From: QQVM01 sp964544885
GTDB lineage: Bacteria; Bacteroidota; Bacteroidia; AKYH767-A; 2013-40CM-41-45
Reading direction: 5' to 3'
DNA: 64,000 nucleotides
Assembly: GCA_964544885.1 (NCBI GenBank)
Contig: CAZJDX010000012.1
Coordinates: 25,558-89,557 of the forward strand
The position numbers were made by a program, and so were the translations under genes. The notes under the pieces are model-generated. The model was not told the origin of the DNA and did not search any database. It saw only the letters and a list, made by a program, of their open reading frames with translations. Below, one piece after another: positions 42,175-52,711 of this stretch; the first letter of the stretch is position 1; every line of letters starts with the position of its first letter.

Positions 42175-45100
42175 TTAATCCTGCCGGTTTATCAACAGGC
42201 GTCCGGTGTGTACGCGCTCATTCAGAATGAACCTGAAAAAATAAACACCACCGGCCAGTTCCCCTGCTCTGAAAGCCATCAAGTGTTCTCCTGCCGGAAG
42301 TGTCTCTTCCGTGACACTTCTCACAAGGCTTCCTCTCACATCATAAACCTGCAACTTCACTTGCTGTGTCTTTTCAAGTACGAAAGCAAAAGTCGTCTGT
42401 CCGGAAAACGGATTAGGATAAACATAAAGGAAATCTGTTTTAGCCCACTCCTCAATTCCAATTACCCTGTCCTGTATTTCGACACTTTCACACTTCACAC
42501 AGCTCTCTGAGTCTGTCACGCATAGTTCATATAAACCGGCATGCAAGCCTGCGATAGATGCAGTTGTATGATTTCCCGGATTCCATAAATAGGTATATGG
42601 CGCTATGCCTCCGCTGACAGTCGCCGTAGCGGTTCCGTCACTGCAACCAATGCAGGTGGCGTCTGAATGTGAAATGGTCACATCAATCGGCTCTTCTCCT
42701 TCTATTCTGAAAGTGTCGGTAAGTTCACAATTGTTGCCGTCTCTGACAATAACTACGCAGGACCCTTCGCAGAGATTCAATGCAAAGGTGGAAGTATCTC
42801 CATCGCACCACAGGAAGCGGTAAGGTTCTGTTCCGCCACTGAGCTGTACATAAGCCGTTCCATCACACATTCCACCGCAGGTTTCACCGGTACTGACTAC
42901 CGTTGCATTCAATGCCAAAGGTTCAGTAATTTGTGCGGTGGAAGTTGCCGTACAACCATGATGATCCGTAACCAGTACTTCATACAATCCAGGTGTCAGA
43001 TTCACAGCAGTGTCATTGCTTTGCGGTCCCGGATACCAGGCATAAGAATAAGGGGGCGTTCCTCCACCCACATCGGCATAAATTTCTCCGTTCGCCATTC
43101 CTGAACAAGTCACATTTCTGCTGAAAAGTATCATTCCCAGCGGAGCGGGTTCATTCACCTGAAGTAATAAAGAATCCCTGCATCCTGCCTGATCTTCAAC
43201 CCAAACTGTGTAAATACCTGCACGTAATCCGGATGCAGAAGAACCACTTGAAACGGCGGGTGACCAGGTAAATGAATAAGGACTTGTTCCATTTCCCGGG
43301 TCAAGATCGACCGAACCATTATTACCACCATTACAGGTTACATCTGCAGATACAAGAATTGTTAACTGAGGTTTCGGCCCGGAACCAATATGAACGGTGT
43401 CTGTGGTGAAACAGGAAAGTGAATCCGAAACAAGTACAACATGTGATCCAGATGGAATTCCCGTTACAGCGATGGTGCTGTCACCGGTAAATGGCCAATA
43501 CACCTCATAAGGAGACACGCCTCCGCTAAGCAAAACCGAAGCTGCCCCGTTATTCAGCCCACATGTTGCATCGGTTACAGAAAAAGTCAGTTGAATTGGC
43601 GGTGACTCATCAACAACAACAGACTGGGACGAAGAACATCCCTCCGCATCCGTGATTTCCAAAAAATAATTTCCCGCACTGAGACCGGAGATCATGGAAT
43701 CCGTGCTGAGGCCCGTTGACCAGTTATAAGTATAAGGAGTCGTTCCTCCGGCAACGCTTGCTTGAATAAATCCATTATTACCACCAAAACATGAAACAGG
43801 CTGCGCAATCATGCTGATGCTTAGCTCCGGTGGTTCATAGATCAAGACCGGCAGAATGTTCAGACATCCGGCTGCATCTTCAATACTGACTGTATAGATT
43901 CCCGCCGATAAGTTGGAAGCGACAGCACCTGTACCACCAAATGGCATCCAGGAATATGAATACGGAGCCGTCCCGCCGCTAACGCTGATTGACGCGGATC
44001 CATCCGAACCCCCATAGCAACTTACATCGTTTTTGAAATTAAGCGAAGTCAGCAGTCCGTTTGAATTGGATACGTGTACCGTGATCTCTTCCTCGCAATT
44101 GTTATTATCCCGCACTGTGACCCTGTAGGTACCTGCGCTCAGGTTCTGAGCCGTAGAATCTGTGGAAAGACCGGGCTCCCAATCATAAGAATATGGCGCG
44201 GTTCCTCCTGAGACACTCACAGCCGCGCTTCCATCTGCGACTCCACATGTGGCAGGGCTTGAAGTCGCACTCAATACCATTTGTGACATCTGACTAATGA
44301 CGGTACTGGTTGTAAACGTACATTGATTCGCATCAGTGACCTGAATGGTATAATTACCGGCTGCCAGATTGTTAGCCGACTGCGAAGTTCCACCTGAAGG
44401 AGACCATTGATACACATAAGGTGGCATTCCTCCGCTGGCTGTTACAAAAGCCGATCCGTCGGCATTTCCGCTGCATGAAGCCGGCACTGAACTAACCGAT
44501 GCCGACAAGGCGGACGGGCCGGAAAGGATAACTATATGTGTAAATGAACATGCATTGGCATCAGTGATATTTACAAGGTAGTTTCCCGCACTTAGTCCGG
44601 TCGCTCCGGAAGCAGTTCCACCATCAGGTGACCAGTTATATTGATAAGGCGAAGTTCCTCCGATCACCTGTACCGAAGCGCTGCCATTTGCTGCACCGAA
44701 GCAGGAGGGTGAAACCGTAGCCTCTGAAACACTGAAGGCCGGCGGTTCATAAACAGTAAACAACTGTGTGCTTTGGCAACCACGCTGGTCGGTTACTCTC
44801 AACTCGTATTGGCCGGCGACAAGACCATTTGCCAAGGAAGTTGTTCCTCCGGATGGAGACCACAAATATGTATAGGGCGCTGTTCCGCCGTTCACATTAA
44901 CCTGCAATGATCCGTCAGTTCCTCCCGGACAAGTGACGGCAAGCTGAGAAGCAAGTGTAATAGCCGGCGCTCCGGGGTTGTTGATGGTAAACTGAATGGT
45001 TTCACTGCACCCTTTCGAATCCAATACTTCCACGTTATAAGAACCGGCACAAAGTGCTGAAACATTTGCGCTGTTTTGTCCGCTGCTCCAAACATACGCA

Positions 45101-47208
45101 TATGGAGCCGTTCCTCCTGAAACGAGAATATTCGCCGTACCATTGCAGCTTACTCCCGCGCAGGTGTCATTCGTGAGCGAAACATTAACAGTCAGGGCTG
45201 CCGGTTGGATTATCGTCGCCGAGGCGGTTTTCCTGCAACCTATGGCATCTTCAAAACTTAACTCGTACTGCCCCGGACACAGATTACTCAGCGTGTCGTT
45301 CGTACTGCCTGAGTCCCACTGATAGTATTTCTGATATGGGCTTGATCCAAGCGCAACGGCGACGCCGTCACATTCACTTTCACATGTGATGTTCTGAACC
45401 GAAACCGCGACCGAACAGTTGCAATTGCCCGGCATATTGGAATCGAGCCAGCCAAGTCTGGCGGTGATCCAGTTTTTAAGGTTTGAAATTTCTCCGGCAT
45501 AGGTCGAAGGATATGGAGATGGATTTGGCCAGACATAGGTTCCGAGGATCGGCCATGTTTCAAAATTCCATTCCTGGGATTCATCAAGAACTGTTGCAAT
45601 GGAGTCAATGATATCGTGAATATAATTTGTGCCGAGAATGCTGTTGCGGAATTCAATCCACCTGCATTTAACTTGATTCGCATAATTCGTATCCTGTAAC
45701 ATTCTTTGCCACCAGAAAGGAGGCTGATAGCTGTCGTTGGTACAGGAAAACTGATACCCCCATCCGGATGTTGAATTACCTCCGCAGTAATTGGCATTAC
45801 CCCAGGCAATATCATAATCCCAGACAGGCCCGATCTTCAGTGTTTTTTCTTTGTCTTTATACAGATATGTGCTGATCCTGTAGCCATCCACATTCTTGCT
45901 CATCTCATTACTGAAAAAATAATCGATGAAAGAATTGTTACCTATGTATTGAGCATAACCTGCAGCACTGTCCCTGTAATTTGGTCCGTTAAGACTTCTT
46001 TCGAAACTATCCACATAAGCTTGTATATAGGCTTTCTGCTGGATGGAAATACTGTCGGGCTTGGGATAATCGTACTGAAAATAAATTTTTTGATTGTTGG
46101 AGTTGTTTACAGGAGGAAAAGGAGAGTTCCATCCGTCTCCGCCACTTCCGGTTGTCTTGTCTATCTTTAAAATATAGCCTCCTGATACATCGGGGTAAGT
46201 TGTCTCATTTGAGTAGAGTCTTTTAATGTCAACCCGGTCCTTATCCCTCTTGACCGATTCCATCAGGACATATATACCCTTATAGCTTCCGTTAATCACT
46301 ACATCCACATAGCGGGTACGTACGGCATAATGTCCCATCTCCCCTGCCAGTCTGTATGCGAGCACATTTCTGCAGAATGATTTATCCGTGTAATTCGCAC
46401 TGAGAATCCAATCGTGTTCGGTTGGCATACCAAGCAGGGAAACATTGGAATCAACCTGGGTATTAAAACTTCTTGTCTCAAAGCCGTATGATTTTTTGGG
46501 GAACATTTGCGAACTGGAACCCCTGATCTCGATAGCGATCTTTCCGGAATAATCATTGTGCGGGTCACTCAGGTGATTTCTCAGTCCAGGACCATTGTAA
46601 ATGATTCCCATGTCGCAAATTATTTTCGGATCATCCTTTATGGTTTGCCCATTGGTATTGATCACGACTATCGGCAGATCCGACTGGTTGAAGACAAAGG
46701 TTTCTGCCGGATCATTTCCAAACGTAAGCTTCCAGCTTAGTACGGATCCGGTGACGCCGTTATTATTGTCATCGATCACCCTCAATTGCCAGATGCCATT
46801 TCCGTTTTGCCCATTGTTCACTCTCCACAATTCACCTTCAGGCCTGAAAATTCCTGTAAAGGGCGCGGAACCTGATGTGATGGAATTAGCAGCATCATTC
46901 CGGAAGACTGTATTAGTATAATGATCGGAGGTACCGCCATTGTCTGTGGTCAGTTCTATCATGGTTCCATCCGGCGTCGCAAGAAAACAGTCAATGTCAG
47001 CTATGCGTGTATGGTTTATAGATATCGTAACGGATTCAAGTCCGTAATTAAAATCAACGGAGGCCGGAATGAGTCCGCTTACATTCAGATTAAACCTGGA
47101 TGTATCGGTCAGGGTGATTACAGAACCGCCTGTACCGTTGAAAGTCTGGGCAAGCGTCCCAAAATTCAAACACAACAAAACAGGCAATATCTTAGGAAAT
47201 ATTCTCAT
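42175..47208 (-). CDS. giant surface protein: P-domain, CotH kinase, SprB repeats, T9SS tail
   Basis: A 1677-residue secreted protein. Signal peptide: about residues 1-20. Residues about 22-165 form a proprotein-convertase P-domain-like fold (VTISINHTRIADIDCFLATP; RVIDDNNNGVTGSVLSWKL). Residues about 176-595 are a CotH-kinase domain (IEIRGSSSQMFPKKSYGFET; NGSYKGIYVLMESVKRDKDR; IGPVWDYDIAWGN, the likely metal/ATP acidic site). Residues about 600-1575 are about thirteen SprB-type repeats of about 75 residues. The C-terminus is a T9SS type A tail (VYPNPFSGQTTFAF; LAGGVYFFRFILNE). CotH proteins are atypical kinases, so this may be a cell-surface or secreted protein kinase on an adhesive stalk. 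Confidence 0.88.
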   Translation of the reverse strand: MRIFPKILPVLLCLNFGTLAQTFNGTGGSVITLTDTSRFNLNVSGLIPASVDFNYGLESVTISINHTRIADIDCFLATPDGTMIELTTDNGGTSDHYTNTVFRNDAANSITSGSAPFTGIFRPEGELWRVNNGQNGNGIWQLRVIDDNNNGVTGSVLSWKLTFGNDPAETFVFNQSDLPIVVINTNGQTIKDDPKIICDMGIIYNGPGLRNHLSDPHNDYSGKIAIEIRGSSSQMFPKKSYGFETRSFNTQVDSNVSLLGMPTEHDWILSANYTDKSFCRNVLAYRLAGEMGHYAVRTRYVDVVINGSYKGIYVLMESVKRDKDRVDIKRLYSNETTYPDVSGGYILKIDKTTGSGGDGWNSPFPPVNNSNNQKIYFQYDYPKPDSISIQQKAYIQAYVDSFERSLNGPNYRDSAAGYAQYIGNNSFIDYFFSNEMSKNVDGYRISTYLYKDKEKTLKIGPVWDYDIAWGNANYCGGNSTSGWGYQFSCTNDSYQPPFWWQRMLQDTNYANQVKCRWIEFRNSILGTNYIHDIIDSIATVLDESQEWNFETWPILGTYVWPNPSPYPSTYAGEISNLKNWITARLGWLDSNMPGNCNCSVAVSVQNITCESECDGVAVALGSSPYQKYYQWDSGSTNDTLSNLCPGQYELSFEDAIGCRKTASATIIQPAALTVNVSLTNDTCAGVSCNGTANILVSGGTAPYAYVWSSGQNSANVSALCAGSYNVEVLDSKGCSETIQFTINNPGAPAITLASQLAVTCPGGTDGSLQVNVNGGTAPYTYLWSPSGGTTSLANGLVAGQYELRVTDQRGCQSTQLFTVYEPPAFSVSEATVSPSCFGAANGSASVQVIGGTSPYQYNWSPDGGTASGATGLSAGNYLVNITDANACSFTHIVILSGPSALSASVSSVPASCSGNADGSAFVTASGGMPPYVYQWSPSGGTSQSANNLAAGNYTIQVTDANQCTFTTSTVISQMSQMVLSATSSPATCGVADGSAAVSVSGGTAPYSYDWEPGLSTDSTAQNLSAGTYRVTVRDNNNCEEEITVHVSNSNGLLTSLNFKNDVSCYGGSDGSASISVSGGTAPYSYSWMPFGGTGAVASNLSAGIYTVSIEDAAGCLNILPVLIYEPPELSISMIAQPVSCFGGNNGFIQASVAGGTTPYTYNWSTGLSTDSMISGLSAGNYFLEITDAEGCSSSQSVVVDESPPIQLTFSVTDATCGLNNGAASVLLSGGVSPYEVYWPFTGDSTIAVTGIPSGSHVVLVSDSLSCFTTDTVHIGSGPKPQLTILVSADVTCNGGNNGSVDLDPGNGTSPYSFTWSPAVSSGSSASGLRAGIYTVWVEDQAGCRDSLLLQVNEPAPLGMILFSRNVTCSGMANGEIYADVGGGTPPYSYAWYPGPQSNDTAVNLTPGLYEVLVTDHHGCTATSTAQITEPLALNATVVSTGETCGGMCDGTAYVQLSGGTEPYRFLWCDGDTSTFALNLCEGSCVVIVRDGNNCELTDTFRIEGEEPIDVTISHSDATCIGCSDGTATATVSGGIAPYTYLWNPGNHTTASIAGLHAGLYELCVTDSESCVKCESVEIQDRVIGIEEWAKTDFLYVYPNPFSGQTTFAFVLEKTQQVKLQVYDVRGSLVRSVTEETLPAGEHLMAFRAGELAGGVYFFRFILNERVHTGRLLINRQD
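42480..45400 (-). repeat. about thirteen SprB-type repeats inside the CotH protein gene
   Basis: Units of about 225 bp whose products share the core 'SGGTAPYxYxWxPGG....L.AGxYxVxVxDxxGC' followed by a Cys-rich 'VTCxGxxDGxA'. Twelve units are clear (for example VSGGTAPYAYVWSSG, VNGGTAPYTYLWSPSGG, VGGGTPPYSYAWYPG) and one at the N-terminal end is degenerate. The regular Cys pair suggests a disulphide per unit. Copies vary at DNA level, so the array is old. Confidence 0.8.
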
Positions 47209-47343
47209 TCAATCCGGATCATAAAATTAATAAAATGAGTACTGACGCGCCTTTCAGGCACCTTTTGTTATGAGCAAAGGCTTAAAATGATACTTTTTAA
47301 AAACAGAAAAGTTTATGTAAAAAAGGTTGAAATCATTCAAAAA

Positions 47344-47841
47344 TCAGTCCAAATCGATCATTATTTGGTTCTTTTCCACCGTATCCCCTTTGGTGATCCT
47401 GATTTTGCGAACAACTCCGTCAGACGGAGCCTTCAGGACATTCTCCATTTTCATGGCTTCAAGAATGAGCAAGGCGTCGCCCTTCCGGATGGTTTGTCCC
47501 GTTTCGACCAGTACGTTTAAAACAAGTCCCGGCATTGGCGCTTTAATATCATTAACCTTTCGGCTGGAAGTATAGTCAATACCCATTTCGCGTAACAATT
47601 CATCGTATTTGTCGCGAACATTGACCACATAAATGCCTGAATTCACCCTGATGCGAAAAGTTTTCTCTGCCTTATTCACTTCCAGAAGTTCAGCGGTATA
47701 GGAGCGATTATTCAACAGTATGTGAAAGCGTCCCTTCCTGTATTCAATAATGTCGGCGTTGAACGATTCACCACCGAACTCCTTCTTCTCTTTATCATAG
47801 ACAGCATTGAACTCCCTGCCGTTTACCTGAACCTTATACAT
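47344..47841 (-). CDS. biotin carboxyl carrier protein (acyl-CoA carboxylase type)
   Basis: A 165-residue protein. The C-terminal 70 residues are a biotinyl domain with Lys131 in the LEAMKMENVLKAPSDG motif. The N-terminal part (NGREFNAVYDKEKKEFGG) resembles the BT-like region of the carrier subunits of acetyl- or propionyl-CoA carboxylases. The biotin carboxylase and carboxyltransferase genes are not in the window. A candidate -7 box (TATATTTG, minus strand 47846-47853) lies only 4 nt before the ATG, which would give a nearly leaderless mRNA. Confidence 0.87.
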   Translation of the reverse strand: MYKVQVNGREFNAVYDKEKKEFGGESFNADIIEYRKGRFHILLNNRSYTAELLEVNKAEKTFRIRVNSGIYVVNVRDKYDELLREMGIDYTSSRKVNDIKAPMPGLVLNVLVETGQTIRKGDALLILEAMKMENVLKAPSDGVVRKIRITKGDTVEKNQIMIDLD

Positions 47842-47973
47842 CCGTCAAATATAAGTAATTGTAAAATCACATGGACAATGATGGATAAGAATCAGCATGA
47901 TTTTACCTTAAGGTGTACAGGAGATAATAAGGCATGACATTCCCGGATGGCTAAATACCTATCTTTACCAACA

Positions 47974-50589
47974 ATGATACGTTTTATTTTATCAGTCATT
48001 TTCCTTTGCCTGTTCATCGCCTGCAAGTCCGGCAAACCATTGGTTAAACAGGAGCCTGCAAAACAGCAGAAAAAAAATCTAAGTGCGACGGCTGACTACA
48101 GGTCATCCTATACCAAATCATTCAAGCTCATCCACACGAAGCTCAACCTGATTCCCGACTGGCAAAGCAAGGAATTACACGGGAGCGCAAGCATCATGCT
48201 TCAGGCATACTTTTATCCAACCGATTCACTTGTTTTAAATGCAAGGGGAATGCTTATTCATTCTGTTGAGACAGAAAGGGAAAATGAATCCATCCCTCTG
48301 AATTATTTTTACACGGATAATAAGATCCGGATTGGGTTGGGAAAAACATATACACGTAATGACACCATAACAGTCCTGATCAACTATACGTCAAGACCCG
48401 AAAAGCTGCCTTATGGCGGGAGTACAGCCATTCACAGGGACAAAGGATTGTATTTTATAAACGCAGATGAAAGTCACCCATTCAAGCCGAAACAGCTATG
48501 GACACAGGGAGAGACAGAATCAAGCTCAGTATGGTTTCCTACCATTGAGGATCCCGCTCAGCGCATGACACAGGAAATCTACCTTACCGTTGATTCAAGT
48601 CTCAGTACAGTCTCGAACGGACTTTTACTCTCCTCTATTACTAATCCGGATGGAACCAGAACAGATTACTGGAAACAAAGTGTTCCGATGGCTCCGTATC
48701 TGAGCATGATCGCCGTGAGTGATTTCGGGATCGTAAAAGACAAATGGAATGAGTTGGAGGTCAGCTACTACTTAGACAAGAATTACGCACCATTTGCACC
48801 TCTTATCTTCGGTAACACTCCTGAAATGATCAGTTATTTTTCAGAATTACTCGGCATTCCTTATCCATTTGAAAAATACAGTCAGATCGTAGTGCATGAT
48901 TTTGTAAGTGGCGCCATGGAAAACAATACCGCTGTAATACACGGTGCACACATGTTGCAGGATCCGAGGGAACACAAAGACTACAATCATGAAGACATCA
49001 TCGCGCATGAGCTTGTACATCACTGGTTCGGGAACCTTGTAACCTGCGAGTCCTGGTCAAATGTTACCCTGAACGAGGGATTTGCCACCTATGGCGAGTA
49101 CCTGTGGTTCGAGAATAAATACGGGCGTGAAGCAGCCGACTACCATGGTGACCGGGATCTGCATCAGTACCTGAAAGCCACAAGAAGAAACGACGAACCA
49201 TTGATCCGGTTTAATTATAAGCACAGTGAAGATGTTTACGATCCGATCTCATATCAAAAAGGGAGCAGAGTGCTTCATATGCTACGGAAATATACAGGAG
49301 ACGATGCTTTCTTTAAGGCCATTCAGAATTACCTTCTGAAATACAGTTACCAGTCAGTCGAGTTTCATCATTTGCGACTCCGGTTTGAAGAGCAAATTGG
49401 CCAGGACCTGAACTGGTTCTTCAACCAATGGTTTTTAAGACCGGGAAAACCTTCACTTGAAATTACAAGCACATGGAATGATTCGTTAAAATTGGCGGAA
49501 GTCATACTTCGGCAGACACAGGATATAAATAAGAACGGCCTCTACCGTCTTCCTATGGCAATAGACTTTTACCTCAGCGATACCGTAATCAGGCATCATA
49601 TAATTCAGGATAGTCTTGTTCAGGCTTTTCGTTTTCAGTTTCCATCCGAGCCCTTGCTGGTGAATGCAGATGCGGAGAAAATGCTGCTGCTGGAAACCAA
49701 GAAAGACATTAAATCAAAGCAGGCCTGGATCTACCAGTATAAAAACGCCCCACTTTATCTTGACCGTCGCGAAGCGATTCAGGCGATCGGTAAGAGCTAT
49801 GAAATAAACACAATAGAAGCAGCAATGATCCGCGAAGCAATACGGGATAAGCATTGGAGCAACAGGATTCTGGCCATTGAATCCATAAAGCCTTGGGCTG
49901 TAAATTCACCGGATTCCGTCAAAGCTGAACTTATCTCAACAGCTGAAAGGGACCCTGTTTCCTTCGTGAGGATTGCCGCCTATAATGCACTTGCCACTTA
50001 CTATCCATACAAAGAGATTGGTGAAATATTCAGGGCTGCCTGTAGTGACTCTTCTTATTTTGTAGCAGCGGCTGCCTTCTCAATACTTTCAAAAAAAGAT
50101 CCTGAAATCGCTGATCAGCTGGCTGAAAGTCTTGAAAGGGATTCGAGTGAAGCGATACTATCGGAACTTTCTGAATATTACAGTATCCGTCCGGAAAAAA
50201 ATAAATATTCATTTTATAAGAACTCTCTGCTCAAAACCAAAAACTGGACGCAATACCAGATTATTGGAAATTTTGGGACCTGGCTTAAAGAACAAAAACC
50301 TGCCTTGATACGGGAAGGATCGGAGCTTTTATTTTATTCCGGCATGCATACGAACAACCGCTACACCATCAATCAGGTTATTGCAACTCTAATTCAGATA
50401 CAGAATCACCTGGACGAAACCCGTGTAAAGCTTCAAAAGAACAAAGACAAACGCGATTTTGAAAAGGAAAATCTGACGGTAATAGCGCCTCTTGAAATAG
50501 ATCTTATTCAGATTGAGTCCTTGCAGTCGGCTATAGAAGAAAAGATCAAGGTTCTTGAAAAGCTGGATGAAATTAATACTGAACAATAA
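47974..50589 (+). CDS. M1-family metallopeptidase lipoprotein
   Basis: From the ATG at 47974 (an in-frame ATG at 47947 adds 9 residues) the protein has 871 residues. It begins with a lipoprotein signal ending FIAC (Cys17). The gluzincin domain shows the exopeptidase motif GAMEN, the zinc site HELVHHWFGN and the second ligand in LNEGFATYGEYLW (19 residues after the first His pair). The Gln/Glu-rich C-terminal 350 residues form helical HEAT/ARM-like repeats and end with a coiled coil. It probably cleaves peptides at the periplasmic or outer face of the envelope. The gene diverges from the biotin carrier gene. Confidence 0.9.
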   Translation: MIRFILSVIFLCLFIACKSGKPLVKQEPAKQQKKNLSATADYRSSYTKSFKLIHTKLNLIPDWQSKELHGSASIMLQAYFYPTDSLVLNARGMLIHSVETERENESIPLNYFYTDNKIRIGLGKTYTRNDTITVLINYTSRPEKLPYGGSTAIHRDKGLYFINADESHPFKPKQLWTQGETESSSVWFPTIEDPAQRMTQEIYLTVDSSLSTVSNGLLLSSITNPDGTRTDYWKQSVPMAPYLSMIAVSDFGIVKDKWNELEVSYYLDKNYAPFAPLIFGNTPEMISYFSELLGIPYPFEKYSQIVVHDFVSGAMENNTAVIHGAHMLQDPREHKDYNHEDIIAHELVHHWFGNLVTCESWSNVTLNEGFATYGEYLWFENKYGREAADYHGDRDLHQYLKATRRNDEPLIRFNYKHSEDVYDPISYQKGSRVLHMLRKYTGDDAFFKAIQNYLLKYSYQSVEFHHLRLRFEEQIGQDLNWFFNQWFLRPGKPSLEITSTWNDSLKLAEVILRQTQDINKNGLYRLPMAIDFYLSDTVIRHHIIQDSLVQAFRFQFPSEPLLVNADAEKMLLLETKKDIKSKQAWIYQYKNAPLYLDRREAIQAIGKSYEINTIEAAMIREAIRDKHWSNRILAIESIKPWAVNSPDSVKAELISTAERDPVSFVRIAAYNALATYYPYKEIGEIFRAACSDSSYFVAAAAFSILSKKDPEIADQLAESLERDSSEAILSELSEYYSIRPEKNKYSFYKNSLLKTKNWTQYQIIGNFGTWLKEQKPALIREGSELLFYSGMHTNNRYTINQVIATLIQIQNHLDETRVKLQKNKDKRDFEKENLTVIAPLEIDLIQIESLQSAIEEKIKVLEKLDEINTEQ

Positions 50590-50791
50590 GCGTTGCATGA
50601 GCGGAAATTCACTTTAATTTTGTTATCAAATTTATGTAGAGAATTTCTTAGCCTCAAGAGGATGGCACAGGAAATATCAGATATAGACACAATGAATTAT
50701 TGTTTATACCGTTAAACAGGATCCAATCTCTCGACATGATTACCATCATTTCCCAACTCTTATAAAATCAATAATTTTATATAAAATCTCC

Positions 50792-51400
50792 ATGAAAAAC
50801 CTATTGAGTATTGCGCTTCTTGTTTTTGCCACCCAAGCAATCCAGGCACAGTCAGCAAAAAAAGAAACAACATTTGGCAAGAATATAATAAGTATCAGTC
50901 CGATCCAGATAATGGCGCTCAGTCTCACGCAGGACGATGCCGACCCTGCCGTAAACATCAGCTACGAAAGGATCACATCAAATGAATACTTTGGCATTAA
51001 ACTTCCCGTCACTTTCTATCTCAACAGCGCTTACTACTGTTTCATGCCCGCATTGAAAATATATCCGTTTGGTCAGGGACCGGTAAAATATTCATTCGGT
51101 CCCCAGTTCTATCTTGCCAAAGGTGATTTCAAGTATACCGATCTGTGGTATGATTATCCTGACTATACAAGCTCCAGTGTTACGCTTGACCGGACCCAGG
51201 TTGGATTTCTTATCAATAATACCATCAATTTCACCGTGATGCAAAATTTCTATATGGGTCTTGAGGCAGCATTGGGGATCAATTATTATGACAGTAACGC
51301 GGACGACACCTACCTGCAGAACCGGTATTTTTTCAACCGGGAGAAGAGTGAGTTTTACCCGGCATTTCACCTTGGCTTTTCGATGGGATACAGGTTTTAA
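50792..51400 (+). CDS. small outer-membrane beta-barrel protein
   Basis: A 202-residue protein with a signal peptide (LLSIALLVFATQAIQAQ). The remainder alternates amphipathic beta strands and ends with the aromatic-rich GFSMGYRF, a typical outer-membrane insertion signature. Mid-region motifs (ISPIQIMALSLTQDDADPAV, YSFGPQFYLAKGDFKYTD) fit an 8-strand porin-like family. Ligand unknown. It heads a same-strand group with the PagL-like gene and the GIN lipoprotein. Confidence 0.8.
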   Translation: MKNLLSIALLVFATQAIQAQSAKKETTFGKNIISISPIQIMALSLTQDDADPAVNISYERITSNEYFGIKLPVTFYLNSAYYCFMPALKIYPFGQGPVKYSFGPQFYLAKGDFKYTDLWYDYPDYTSSSVTLDRTQVGFLINNTINFTVMQNFYMGLEAALGINYYDSNADDTYLQNRYFFNREKSEFYPAFHLGFSMGYRF

Positions 51401-51564
51401 GAAGTAGTTTCGTGCTTCCTGATCCTTGTTTCATGTGTCACACCGTCTGCTTAGGACATGGTGTTATGTATACTATGACCGGCGGAATCTGAATAAGATC
51501 CTTTTGCTTATTTTGGCATGATCATTCCGGGACATCAAAAACCCGGTCTTCAGCCGGATTATTC

Positions 51565-52665
51565 ATGTATCCTAAGAGTTATATATTTTTTTCCTTCCTG
51601 ATCTGCTATTTGTCCGGCAAGGCATTTTCTCAAAGCGTGAGAGATTCTACACGCGGAAAAGCAGGTATTGAACTTGCCATGACCTATGGTTTTGTCATTG
51701 CGCACCGCCCTGTGCTTGAAATTTTACAGGAGAACCACACCTACGGCGCGGAGCTATCCTATCTGAAACCTGCCGATGGCAGCAGGTCATTTCACGAGCG
51801 GTTTTTATTACCGGATGTAGGCTGGACACTTGCCTGGTTCAATCTTGGTAATCCGGATCGTTTGGGTTCCGGGATTGCCGTGTATCCCTTTGTGAACTTT
51901 CCTCTTCATTTAAAAAATGACTGGAGACTGCATTTTCGCTATGGCATGGGGCTTGGGTATATTGAAAAAGTGTTTGACCCTGTCGAAAATCCTAAAAACG
52001 CAGCCATCGGCTCACATCTAAACGGAGTCATGCATTTCGATCTGCATATAGAAAAGAATTTAGGAAAATCATCCGTTCTGGAACTGGGAGCCGGTATCAC
52101 ACACTACTCCAACGGAAGCAGTGAGATACCCAATCTGGGGATCAATATCGCCTCAGCGCAGCTGGGATTCATGCATTATTTCGGAGAGAAGAAACGGATT
52201 GCTGAAAAGTCCGGGCAGTCCGACATTGCATCACCAAAATTTCAGGTCTTCGGTGCAGGAGCTTTCAAAAAGATCTATCCGCCTCTTGGAGAAACCTTTT
52301 TTGCCGGCACACTTTCATTTTCACATCTCAGGCCGGTTCGCCGGAAATCAAATTGGGGTTTTGGCGCGGAGCTCTTTTATGATCAGTCGATCCGGGAAAA
52401 ATTCAGGCAACAGGGTATAGATGCAAGCAGTGATGCGAATAATTTCAGACCCGGAATTTATGGCATTTACGAGATCCGGCTGGGTCAGGTAGGCATGTTG
52501 TTTAATATGGGAGTTTATCCATATACCAAATGGAAGGATGACGGAAACTTTTATCACAGGATATGTTCGCGTTATTATTTTGACAAGATCTTTCTGCTGA
52601 TGAACCTAAAGACACATTTCGCCAAAGCCGATTTCATTGAATGGGGTGTTGGATATATTCTCTAA
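51565..52665 (+). CDS. PagL-like lipid A deacylase / acyloxyacyl hydrolase
   Basis: A 366-residue outer-membrane protein with signal peptide (FLICYLSGKAFSQ). The first 215 residues resemble PagL-type deacylases: GWTLAWFNLGNPDRLGSG, and GAGITHYSNGSSEIPNLGIN, in which His180 and Ser182 correspond to the His-x-Ser catalytic pair. The second half adds a further set of barrel-like strands (FGAELFYDQSIREKFRQQG; YEIRLGQVGMLFNMGVYPY), making it about twice the length of PagL of Pseudomonas. It presumably trims acyl chains from lipid A in the outer membrane. The start is an ATG; the stop is 46 nt before the GIN lipoprotein start. Confidence 0.75.
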   Translation: MYPKSYIFFSFLICYLSGKAFSQSVRDSTRGKAGIELAMTYGFVIAHRPVLEILQENHTYGAELSYLKPADGSRSFHERFLLPDVGWTLAWFNLGNPDRLGSGIAVYPFVNFPLHLKNDWRLHFRYGMGLGYIEKVFDPVENPKNAAIGSHLNGVMHFDLHIEKNLGKSSVLELGAGITHYSNGSSEIPNLGINIASAQLGFMHYFGEKKRIAEKSGQSDIASPKFQVFGAGAFKKIYPPLGETFFAGTLSFSHLRPVRRKSNWGFGAELFYDQSIREKFRQQGIDASSDANNFRPGIYGIYEIRLGQVGMLFNMGVYPYTKWKDDGNFYHRICSRYYFDKIFLLMNLKTHFAKADFIEWGVGYIL

Positions 52666-52711
52666 TATGATCTTCGAGAGGAATGATCGTATTGGTAAAA
52701 CAAGAGAACTG

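Noticed and set aside
42480..45400. Regularly spaced repeats that could suggest a CRISPR array
   Set aside because: The units are about 225 bp, coding and in frame, and translate to SprB repeats; there are no short identical repeats or cas genes.
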